Under the pieces are notes generated by a model. It was not told the DNA's origin. It was given only the letters and a program-made list of their open reading frames with translations, and made no database searches. 64,000 nt of DNA from Saprospiraceae bacterium (GTDB lineage Bacteria; Bacteroidota; Bacteroidia; Chitinophagales; Saprospiraceae), in assembly GCA_016714445.1 (NCBI GenBank), contig JADJNF010000001.1, positions 620,001-684,000 of the forward strand. Direction: 5' to 3'. Numbering within the stretch: the first letter of the stretch is position 1; each line of letters starts with the position of its first letter. Below, piece by piece: positions 17,688 through 28,474 of this stretch. The position numbers and the translations under genes were made by a program.

Positions 17688-18808
17688 TCAGATTTTAATG
17701 ACTTTTTGAGAATTTATTTTTTGACCGGCTTTGGATGTGACAAAATACATTCCGGTATTCCATAATTGGGCTGGTAAAGAGTGATTACCGGCTGGCAAAG
17801 TTTGACTGAAGACGGTTCTGCCTTGTACATCTTTAATAACCAGCCAGGTATCTTCCTTAACAGATATATGCATTTCGTCTGAAAAAGGAACAGGGAATAT
17901 TTCTGGCTTGATTGTCATTGTTGGATTATCAACAGAAGATGGTATATTAATGCTAAACTGTCTGAAAAACTTCCAAATCTCAACGCTTGCATTAAAATCC
18001 TGACTGGTCACACCTATACTTAACAAAGCTCCAGGCCAGGTATGCCCACCTCCGTTCACTTTGAAGTGTATAAGCTGGCTTCCATCTAAACAATTGGTAT
18101 AAGTCCATTTTTCAGACGTAGTGTTGTCTGATGTATTAATATTTGGCACCTGTTCTATGTTGGGGGACTGATCACAACCATTGTTTTCCTGCCAGAATTT
18201 TAGCACGTTTGGTATAGATGCAGCAACCAGTGGTGTTCCGTTATAATTTACAGTACCATCTGCTGTTCCGTGTATCTCCATGACGGGTACTGATCTGTCA
18301 GGTTTACAGGTATTGACCCCATTGGGAATCATACTTCCTGTCACTGAAGCAATGGCTGCTATACGATCATTCAATCGGCAGGCCAAAATATAACTCATAA
18401 ACCTCCGTTGGACATACCGCAGGAATACACTCTGCTTTTATCTATACCGTATTTGACATAAAATTCATCAATCATAGCCACAGTGAAACCGACATCATCG
18501 GCGGTACTGCCAAAAGCCCAACCTACATTCCATGCATTGTTGAGCCCATCGGGGTAACAAACTATAAAACGAGCTGTATCCGCCACTTGATTCATGCCTG
18601 AATACAATTCCTGTTCAAAAGCGTTGGACGTATAGCCGTGAAAATTAAAAACCAAAGGTAATGCAATGTCTTTGTTGTGGTTTGCGGGGATATGAATACG
18701 ATAATTTCTGGTTTTACCATCATGGTTAAGTGTACCCAGGATAGTAGACTGTGTCCACATTACATTTGTAAAGAGTAACGACAAAAAGGCAAAAACAAAG
18801 ATTTTCAT
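17688..18808 (-). CDS. Secreted PHB-depolymerase/feruloyl-esterase-like hydrolase with T9SS domain (frameshift)
   Basis: One gene is split by a single missing base in the short A-run at 18399-18401 (plus strand). Corrected, the protein is about 373 aa: signal peptide (MKIFVFAFLSLLFTNVMWTQ), an alpha/beta-hydrolase N-half (PLVFNFHGYTSNAFEQE, FIVCYPDGLNNAWNVGW, then the nucleophile elbow CGMSNGGFMSYILAC with catalytic Ser), and VMEIHGTADGTVNYNG (Asp region) and GGGHTWPG (catalytic His). It ends with a type A sorting domain (KPEIFPVPFSDEM...QKVIKI). The family hydrolyses polyesters or plant-type esters outside the cell; the substrate here is unknown. The sterol-desaturase-like gene follows by 7 bp. 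Confidence 0.85.
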
Positions 18809-19073
18809 ACCAAGTATTTAGAAGTTCAAATATAAGGGAAGTTTTGATAATGGTATGAAAGGAATAACTTCATATTTAAATTATGACAAAATTATACTCA
18901 AAAAAAAATTGGTTGATGAAAACTTAATAAACAGATGTAAAACTTAATGATGAGTAAAATTGGCATTACATATATTAATTCCTTATTCATTTTAAGCCAA
19001 ATACAGTAATTCAGCTTATTTCAGACATAACCATTTTTTATATTTTTTTGTGACTAAGGGTTTAGAAGTATGT

Positions 19074-21421
19074 TTAAAATGGATAGCCTATGGCCAGATT
19101 AATCACCATAGATTTGTCAGGCGGAGATGTCGCATAAGGCACCTTCAGCGGAAAAGCAAAGTCAAATCTCAACATCAGGATGGTAAAATTAAAACGTAAA
19201 CCAAATCCGGCATCTACCGCAAGTTCTCTTAAAAATCGGGATGTAAACTGTGCCCCTGGTCTTTTGATATCTTCATTTACCAACCATACATTGCCTGCAT
19301 CTGCAAATAAAGCACCTTCGACGATACTAAAAAGTTTTCTTCTATATTCAACATTCATTTCCAGCTTAATATCTCCTGACTGATCAGCAAGAAACAACGC
19401 AGAACTATTACCAGCATTGGGAGACCTGTAACTGCCGGGGCCAATGGTACGACTCCTGAATCCACGCAAACTGTTGTTCCCACCTGCAAAAAACTGTTTT
19501 ACAAAAGGCAACTCTTTGTTGTTTCCATAGGGATACCCTACTCCAGCAATCAGACGTGTAGCCCATTGTCCTTTTGATGATACCTGATAGTAATATCTTA
19601 CATCCAGCTCAGTTTTTATAAATTGGGCAAATCCAACTCCAAAGAGCCTTTTGGTTTCGTTGGTTTTCCAGTTGGCACCACTTAATAAACCATAAATATT
19701 ACCTGCAATATCCACCAACCCATTAAAATACAAACCGGTTTGTTTTGAATTGCCGGCCAGCTGGTTGTAATTGTAATTGTACGTTGACCCCAGGATAAAT
19801 TGCTGCTCTGTAATCCTTGCCAATGAAGGTATATTTACTATGCTGTCCAGATAAAGCTGAGATATGCTGAGTGGTTTGACATAATTTACGGCGAGCGGGA
19901 ACAATTGATGTTCACTTTTTAAACTTTCCTTCCATAAATAACCAAAAGTGCCACGACCACTCCTGAAAGTATAGAGCATTTGTCTGTTCAATTGTTCATA
20001 ACCTATCAGTAAGTTGGTCCTGGGCACAAATTCGCCTCTTGTCCTGATCCTGATCAACGGCACTACAAATCTAGGTACACTCAGACTAATATCACCTCCT
20101 ATCCTGTATGTCGCTGTTTTGGCAAAATTACCATTGATTTGTAATTCTGCCCCGGCAAAAAGATTGATGCTCAACTGCTCAGCAGCACCAAATGTATTGC
20201 GATGTTTCCAACCTAATGTGATCTGTGATCCGATAAGATTATTGGTTTTTGAAGTACCTGTAAGCTCCGCACGAATGGTTTTTTTAGGTAGCGGTGTCAG
20301 ATAATAGTAAGTATTTAACTTTGTTTCTCCTGCATCAGAAACCAAAGCAAACCTGTTCTTAACAAATTTAAAATTTCCCAGATTGATCAATCGTGAGAGT
20401 GTAGCGTTGTGATCTTTTCGACTGTAATAATCCCCTGCCTTAAACTGCATGCTGGATTCAAACACAATGGGCTTAAATAAACCAGCGGAGTCAATGACAT
20501 AATAACCCTGGTATTTTACAGCATACATCATAGATGTGTCTTCTCTGGCTTCAGAAAGATGATAGTCAGAATAAATGAACACATCATTAATCTTGTAGGC
20601 TTGTTTTGATTCAGCAGGAGTCTCTTTTTTATTTTCATATACAAATCAGCACTATTGTTCCCAATGGTACTGTCTGCTTCAATCAACAGATAATCGTCAT
20701 GAAAATAATAATATCCCTCTCTTTAAGAATGGTATTGATCCGAATACGCTCTCCCAAAATCAGATCAAGATTAAAGGGTGCACCTGCATGGAGAAGTGTT
20801 CCTGATTTGGTTTCACGGATAGCATCGCCCAATGTAGTTGAATCAGTCGGGAACACCATATTTCTGATTTTGTACTCCGGACCTGTCTTCACTTCATATC
20901 TGACTTTTGCTTTTTTATTTGCAACAATGGTTTCGCTGGAAACGAATACTTGAAAAAAACCGCGATTTTCAAGATAATTATCTAACAGCTCTTCGGTATT
21001 TTTTACATTCACGACTAAATAAAACCGGTTCTTCCCCAAATTTACGACGTATCCAACCACCAATACCTTTCTCACTTCCCAAATTATACATCCAAAGTTT
21101 GATGGGCATACCAAGTATTTTTGAATTTGGTTTTGGTTTTAAAAGCTGTTTTATATTACGATGAATGATTTTTTTGTGTTTTGAAGAAACCTCCGTTTGA
21201 GATATATCTATGATAGAACCTGTGTACAAAGCATCATTATCCGGAATGTTTTTGGAAGTGCTGCAGCTGCTTAAGATCAAAATAAAACAGGTAGCCCACA
21301 AAAATATTTTTCGATTAAGCCTTCCTTTAATGTAAAACAGACCATTGTACAAATGAACAACCCGCGAATACCCTCTCAAAAAAATCTCATTTTCAGTGTT
21401 CATCATCATCTTTTTTTTCAT
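19074..21421 (-). CDS. tamL: TamL-type BamA-family outer-membrane lipoprotein (three frameshifts)
   Basis: One gene is split into three frames by single-base shifts in the runs at 20999-21004, 20715-20717 and 20625-20630. Corrected, it gives about 780 aa. The N-terminal hydrophobic segment ends in a lipobox (LILSSC), so the protein is lipid-anchored, as is characteristic of Bacteroidota TamL. POTRA-like repeats follow (ELLDNYLENRGFF, VRYEVKTGPEYKIRNM, LDLILGERIRINTILKERGYYYF). From about residue 280 a 16-strand barrel follows, with the surface-antigen phrase FFAGGNNSLRGFRSRTIGPG and the terminal aromatic IGYPF. The start overlaps the end of tamB by 29 bp. It works with TamB in outer-membrane protein or lipid export. 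The exact start is uncertain because the signal is unusually far from ATG 21421. Confidence 0.85.
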
Positions 21422-24400
21422 TATTTATGACGGGACTTTGATTATTTTTCGGCTCATTCAAAGGTGGCGTTTCTGATTTTCTTACAGGCAATTCTGATGC
21501 TTTAAATTCCTTTTCAAAACTTTGGTTTGACTTTCTACGCTCAAAAATCTCCTTGAATCTGTCATAATCTACAGACATTACAAAACCAATACCTGTCTCT
21601 ATGATGTAACCTTCCACTATACCTTCATATTTATTGCGTCGGTAGGCTCTCAGCAAATATCTGCCATCTTTTGAGAGTAGATATTCAATATTTACATTGG
21701 GTGAATTGATGGCGCCAAGATTTCCCGACGAATTATTTTGCTGACCACCTTCCAAAGCAATATTGGTACCTATGGTTACATTCAGTCTTTCGTTAAATAA
21801 TCTTTTAGACACACCTACAGACAGATCAGTTTTATTCTGCATCGTTCCGGTAGTATAATCCTCTGATGAAACGATATCAAAATTGATGTCAACCCCGCTT
21901 ATCAAATCTTCTGCCAGTTTATTGAGTTGCGTTGTAAGTATTTTGCTTACACTTTGTCTGGCCATAGATTCAGCATTGATACCTCCGCCGGCTCCTTCAA
22001 AAGGATTTTGGGAAGTAAAACGATTCAGAATAAGCAAAGAGAAAACCTGTTTGTTCAATTCAGACGGCTCTGCATTTAATTGTTGCAATCGCATCTCTAC
22101 TTGTCCCGCAATCTCGCTGCCGATTCTGATCAAACTCTCTTTGGGCAATTTAATTTCAAATGCAAGTATCGGTTGTAACAATGGCCCGCTCATGCTTAGA
22201 TGTACTTCAAAAGGTAATTTTTGTCTGTACCTCAGATCAGTTTTTGCTCCCACGATTTGATCTTGTACCAATTCTACAGCAGTAGTATTAGCTTTATAGA
22301 CTGCGGTAATGTTCAGGGTGCCATCTGTAGGTTCTCCAGTCCAGGTGATTTTACTGCCTTTCTGTATGATAAACCTTCTCTCCAGTAAATTAAAAGACAT
22401 TTCATATGCTCCTTCATCCAGTTCATAGGTTCCCGTCAATGTTACTTTACCGCTTTTATCAATGCCACCATTGAGTATAGCCTCACCCTTAAGTTTCAAA
22501 TGATCATTATTGCTTTCATCAATGACCAACGTCAAGGCTGCTTTTTTATCTATTTCTATATTTACCGAAACATCCATGCCAAAAACAGAAGTTTGGTTCA
22601 AACTGTCCAACAAACCATAAAACATTTCTTCATTGGCGGGAGCATCTTTATCTACAAATATCACGACTCCGTCTCTTGCAATCAGTCCGGGTTCTTTTTG
22701 GGGCAATACGATCGTAAAATCGGTACCTTCCTTTATTTTTAAAGTGCCATCGATCACTGGGGCTTTTTCAGTTCCTGACACTTTCATATCTGTATCAAAA
22801 ATAATCCTGCCAAAATATGCCTGATTGTCAGCACGGCTACTATTGAGGGCCTGAAAGTCATTGGCTTTTAATCTCAAATCAAAAATGTAGTTGAAATAGT
22901 TTTTTGTAAGCGCATTGCCATTGATGGTAAATCTGTTGTCGTCTGCATCTTTTATAGTGAAATTATTGAACTTTAGTCCCTTATTGTCAATGGCCAAAAT
23001 CTGACCATTGTCTACTTTAAATACACTATTGAGTTTAGAAATAAGCATACTTGTTTGAAAAAATTCAAGATTTCCATTGATATCAGGTGAATTCATATTG
23101 CCACCAATATTTACTTTGCCACTTAAATGACCTTTGCTATCGCGAATATTGCCCAAACTAGCTCCTTCCAAACTTTTCATCTGCAATGACTTTATATCCA
23201 ATATCAGATCCATACTACTTTTACCAGCTGGTTTCAGGTAGTAGTTTCCAACCAATGCAACATCATTGCCACGACCGGAAAGAGTTATATCGGTAGCAAA
23301 TATTTTCGCTTTAGTATTGTCAATGATTGCATGTACATCACCGATGGTGTCCCTGTTGATCATTAAATTTTTTATGGAAAGATCAGTCGTAAAATTAGGC
23401 TGAGTGGCAATATCCCTTAATAGTATTAACCCATTCAGGGTTCCATCTGCCAATAAAGAATCTGTCTGAAAAAAACCAGTCAAAGTAGACAGCTTAAAAT
23501 CTTTAAATATTACCTCTACCGGACTATTGGTTGCTGATTCTGTATTTTGAATGATGAGATGCTGATTTTCTTTGCTCAGATCAAAATTTTTAGTCGCTAT
23601 CATGGCTGAATTGAATCTTATCAGGTTTTCCTCATGAATGGTCCAAGGGTCATAGTTTAGCAAGAGACTATCTGAATCGACGGTGAATGAAAAAACATCG
23701 TCCACTCCTTTTTCAAACCCTCCATGAACAATGTATTTATCCTGATTGTCTTTGTCGCCGATCCGAAGTGCAAAGTCAATTTTCTGATCTTCAATATCTG
23801 CATAAAAACGTGTCCCGGTCATGGTAATATTTTCTCCGCTGGTCATTTTTCCTATATCTGCAACCACATTCAATACTTCATTTTTTGTGTCTGCAATTAT
23901 ATTCATCGAGGTAATAAAGTTGGTTCCATAGGCAATGTAGGGAAGTTTAAGGTCAGCTTCCCATCCATTCTGATCAGAAAAAATACCATTAAAAGTGATT
24001 CTGTCCATTCTGTTCAGCCCAGGTAAAAAAGCCCTTAAAGTAGGATGATCTCTTATATCAGCCGATATAATAAAATCATAAGGGTCCGTGATATTCGCAA
24101 TGGTATCAGGTCTTAAGGCATAATAAGGCAGCATCGCATTAAAAAAATATGGCCAAGTTGAGTTGCTTTATACTTACCTATGATGGAAGCTTTTGCAAAA
24201 TCTGAATACAAGTGGATATTTTGAATTTTGTTTTCATAAGAGGCTATGATTGATAATGAATCCAATGATATTCTTTTATTATTGGCTAATAAGAGTGACT
24301 CAGCAATAATTACATTGCCTACCAAAGTGTCAGGGTCAAATGCCGGAATATAGCTTATTATCTTACCTCTGTAAATAAACGGGGTAATGGTCAAATTTAA

Positions 24401-26563
24401 GGGAAATGTTTTAATGCTATCCACAGTGGCGTGAAATATAATACAAGGTTTTTTGGCTAAAAGATCACCCTCGGCTTCAAAAGTAAGATGAATATTGGGA
24501 TCGATAATACCACCACTGGCCATAAAAGTCATGTGATCTAATTGTGCGTCCAGATTCATATTTTTGTACACATAGCCTCTGTAATCAAAACTTTCTATAT
24601 GACCATCTATATTTGCTTTTGCTATTTTCGGATCAAAACCAACACCTTTTATTGAAAATTTTGCCGTGACAGCCCCTAAGGTATCCGGTTGCTGCAGCAG
24701 TTTTCCCAACTGCAAATCATCCAAAGAGACAAATACATCATATGCAGCTTGGGCTGGCTTTTTTATTACACTGACGCTACCCTTAGCCGTAGCATTTCCT
24801 AAAGATGTAGTTAATGTCATGTCAGAAAACAAATGGGCCATATTTCCCTTTAACTTTCCTTTTAGGGACATCAGATCAGGTATAGTAATCTTTTCAGGTA
24901 TGATTCCTTTTGGTAACAATATACGAATATCATCTGCAGAAGTACTCAAACTGCGAATATCCAAATTCATACCTATTTGGTTTAAATCTGTGACATTGGT
25001 CAAACTTCCGGAAAAGTCAGCTCTGGTATTTTTATACCCTTTAATCTGCATCTTTGGAAAGTTGAGATGTTTAAGACTTCCCTGCATAAGACCATTTATT
25101 TCATATATGATTTTCGGATCGGTAAAACCTGGCTTGCTACTAAGGAAAGGAGCAAAATAAAGTATGTCCTTTACCTGAATACTGCTTTGATCCATCGTGA
25201 TGTCCATGTCAATCAGTCGCTTATCAGTAACTATGGCATCCAATGATGGATATCGTATCAGTACACTGCGCTTCAGCTCACTTCCCGGTGTTTTCATCAA
25301 TAGTCTTTCTGCCCGGATACCTTTGCCTGAAAACAGAAAATCTGTGTGTAAATTATTCAGAACAAACCCACTTTTATCCACCATACTTCCTTGGGTAATC
25401 AAGGCCGCAATCGTATCCTTGTGGATAAAAAATCGATCCATTTCTACATTAAACTTCGTTAAATCAAGATGAGCATAATCCATTCCAGTACTGATGGATG
25501 GTTTGGTATTATCGTCAAATCGAAATTGGTTATTTTGCAAGCTTATTTCATCCACAGTTACTTCCCAAGGCAGATATTCACTCATGATTTCGCTACCATC
25601 GCTATTAGTCAGTTTTATCAGGTCAGAAGAGTTTTTGCTTTGAATGCCAACCTTTGTTTTTACTTCAACCATTTCAATCCTTTTAAAAGCCATAAGGTTG
25701 GAAGCAATGTCCAGTTTTTTGGGGAATATGTCTAATGACAATCCCTCGAAGGAAGTCTGGATGGCCGATATTTCGTTGCTATAATCAAACTCAAAGTTAT
25801 GAATGCTGGTCTGGTGATTGGTAAATTGAAGGAAAAGGGTTTTGGGGTTGATAGAGATCGATTCTGTACTGTTGGTAGTAGTTACAATCTCCAAAGGGGA
25901 AGTTTGACGTACATTTCCTTTAACCCCGTTCATTTTAATAATTGGTACATCAAAATTTAATTTTCCAGGATCAAAAATATCTATTTGGGTATCGAAGTGT
26001 GTAACATAGACAACTGCTTCATTCCCCTTGATTTTGTCAATAAAGATAAAATGGGTAGTATCAAGGATAATATGCTCTATGGCCATCTTCATAGGTGCCT
26101 TTTCTTTTATAGATGGCGTTTTTGAAGAAAAAGCATCAATTACAAACTGATAGTTAAAAGCGGTATTTGAAAATTGTCTGTTAATTTTAACAATAAGCCT
26201 ATTGGATTTAACTTCACATATTTGCAACTCATTTTGTAGTAATTTTAACATACTTAAGTCTACTGCTAAAGATTGAGCAGACAACAAGGTATCTTTGGTT
26301 TGATCTTCGACATAAATTCCTTCCAATACAATCATGGATGGAAATGATATACTTAAGCCGCGAATAACTACTTTTGTATCAAGTTTTTTCTCAAGGTAAG
26401 AAACTATTTCTTTACGGGCGTAATTTTGAAACGATTTGGTCTGTAAAAGAAGAAAAATGAATATAGACAAAAAGATCAAGAAAATCACCATTAACCTTAA
26501 TACCCTGAATATTTTTTTAAACAGTGATTTTTGTCGTAATTCCACACCATTTTCTTCCCCCAT
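21393..26563 (-). CDS. tamB: TamB/AsmA-like translocation and assembly protein (frameshift)
   Basis: Two overlapping frames form one gene of about 1,720 aa once one T is restored in the seven-base run at 24141-24147. The N-terminus has a single membrane anchor (VLRLMVIFLIFLSIFIFLLL), then FQNYARKEIVSYLEKKLDTKVVIRGLSISFPSMIVLEGIYVEDQ, typical of AsmA/TamB N-domains. A very long beta-helical groove follows. The C-terminal DUF490 domain has LPFEVHLSMSGPLLQPILAFEI, NKQVFSLLILNRF and the closing LSVGVSKRLFNERLNVTIGTNIALEGG. TamB bridges inner and outer membranes and partners with TamL, encoded immediately downstream with a 29-bp overlap. The tail is Lys/Asp-rich (NNEKKDDDEH). Confidence 0.9.
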
Positions 26564-27083
26564 ACACTTAAATTGATTGCAACCCAGTAGAAGATAATTT
26601 CATTTTTATACGCACCTTTTTCCAGAATGCAGAAAATAAAAAACATCTTTTACAAAAGCCAGATTAAATCCATACTATCTCTATAGAAATTCAAATTGAT
26701 CAACACAGTATATATAATATTAGTTCCTTTGGAAGAATTTTAACTAAGCGTAAAACTTTGGTGGATATCAAAATTGACCAAATTTTCGATAATATTAAAC
26801 CATAAATTACTTGTTTTTAAGGTGATTTATGGTCAGGATATGTAACGTCTTGACCGTATATTGTTGTATTCTAAGACAAAGTGACCTGTATCATCAGCAT
26901 CAGGAAATTAGTTTCATCGAAGTTGCAGGCTAATTTATAAGGAATATTTCGAATTACATTATTGAATCAACTTATTTTAAATTTTGTTGTTTACCACTTT
27001 TAATATCAAAAAGCCATTTATAATTTACCAAAACCTGAGATAGGAGTAAATATATTTGGTGTAACCTTCAAAAAATTAATTTC
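26564..27083. other. Divergent intergenic region between tamB and the MFS gene
   Basis: Some 520 bp without a convincing gene. A promoter box for the MFS gene is at 27051-27058. I did not find an equally good one for tamB, and I see no RNA gene or large repeat. Confidence 0.4.
27051..27058 (+). promoter_or_regulatory. Promoter -7 box of the MFS gene
   Basis: TATATTTG matches TAnnTTTG and lies 25 bp upstream of the TTG start at 27084, supporting that unusual start codon. Confidence 0.5.
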
Positions 27084-28319
27084 TTGAAACGAAATGAAAC
27101 AATTTTAGTGGCTTTACTGGCTTTATTGAATTTTACCCATATTCTGGATTTTATGATCATGATGCCCTTGGGTAACATACTCATGCCAAAATGGGCGTTG
27201 ACAACATCGCAGTTTGCAGTGATTGTGTCAGGCTATTCTTTGGCTGCATTTGTCAGTAGTTTTACTGCAATTTTTTTCGCAGATAAATTTGACCGTAAAA
27301 AGCTGTTGTTGTGGGCATATCTGGGATTTTTGTTAGGTACTTTTGGATGTGTTTTTGCTACCGGACATTTTACTATGCTATTGGCCAGAATTGTAGCGGG
27401 TATCTTTGGTGGTTTGATTGGCGCTCAGGTACTTAGCATTATAGGTGATGTGATCCCATATGAGAGACGTGGACAAGCCATGGGCTTGCTGATGGGTGGA
27501 TTCGCACTTGCATCTGTGGTGGGTGTTCCTTTCGGTCTTTTTTTAGCAAATAAATTTGATTGGTATTTTCCCTTTATCGTTGTAGCGGTGGTTGGTAGTT
27601 TGTTGTTTCCGTTTTTGATAAAATACATCCCAAATGTAAATGGCCACCTACTCAATCCTGTTCATCTCCGGCAGCGAGTCGATAATTTTTTTCTAATATT
27701 CAAAAATGATACTCAAATGACTGCTTTGGCCTTTAGTATGTTAATGATTATGGGCCACTTTATCATCATACCCTTGATCAATCCATATATGGTGTACAAT
27801 GTAGGTGTAAAACAAGAATACACTCCCTTAATCTATTTGTGCGGAGGTCTTAGTGCCATGATAACAGCTCAGCTCACAGGGAAATTCGCAGACAGATATG
27901 GCAAAAGACAAGTATTTGTAGTTTCCGCGCTGGTATCTACTATTTTCATCTTCTTCATAACCAATATGCCTGTGATGCCACTTTTTGTAGTATTGATCAC
28001 TTTTTCTTTATGGTTTAGCACTGCCACAGGACGTACAGTGCCAGGTCAGGCCATGACTACTCAAGCGGTCACCACCCAAACCAGAGGAAGTTTTATGAGT
28101 CTCAATTCCTGCGTTCAATCTTTAGGATCCGGATTAGCGACACTTGCCAGCGGATGGATAACATTCAGCGATGCTTCCTATTCTATCCATAATTATCATA
28201 TATTGGGCTACATCAGCATAGGACTTATATTACTTTGTGCAGCCATGGCATACAGATTGGACAGACTGATTATTGCTCATTTCAGATCACTGGAAGAAGT
28301 CAAAAATTTACATCCCTGA
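27084..28319 (+). CDS. Major facilitator superfamily transporter (TTG start)
   Basis: A 411-aa protein with 12 predicted membrane helices and the MFS loop 2-3 motif FFADKFDRKKLLLWAYLG (around residue 67). The N-terminal FTHILDFMIMMPLG segment and VAGIFGGLIGAQVLSIIGDVIPYERRGQAMGLLMGGF are typical of the drug:H+ antiporter (arabinose efflux-like) branch. The repeat of motif A in the second half is GKFADRYGKRQ. The substrate cannot be read from sequence. The only in-frame start that keeps the first helix is TTG 27084, with no in-frame ATG nearby. It is monocistronic. Confidence 0.88.
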   Translation: MKRNETILVALLALLNFTHILDFMIMMPLGNILMPKWALTTSQFAVIVSGYSLAAFVSSFTAIFFADKFDRKKLLLWAYLGFLLGTFGCVFATGHFTMLLARIVAGIFGGLIGAQVLSIIGDVIPYERRGQAMGLLMGGFALASVVGVPFGLFLANKFDWYFPFIVVAVVGSLLFPFLIKYIPNVNGHLLNPVHLRQRVDNFFLIFKNDTQMTALAFSMLMIMGHFIIIPLINPYMVYNVGVKQEYTPLIYLCGGLSAMITAQLTGKFADRYGKRQVFVVSALVSTIFIFFITNMPVMPLFVVLITFSLWFSTATGRTVPGQAMTTQAVTTQTRGSFMSLNSCVQSLGSGLATLASGWITFSDASYSIHNYHILGYISIGLILLCAAMAYRLDRLIIAHFRSLEEVKNLHP

Positions 28320-28474
28320 CGCTGCTATAAGTATTTCCTAACATCAATAGTCGATTTTATTAAGCATTCTGTATAATATTTAGATAGATTAAATTTTTTG
28401 AAATCTAATTTTGACACTTAGTTCATGCAACCATTGTATTTAAACAGGCGTCTTTCAAAAAATCAAAACCATTC

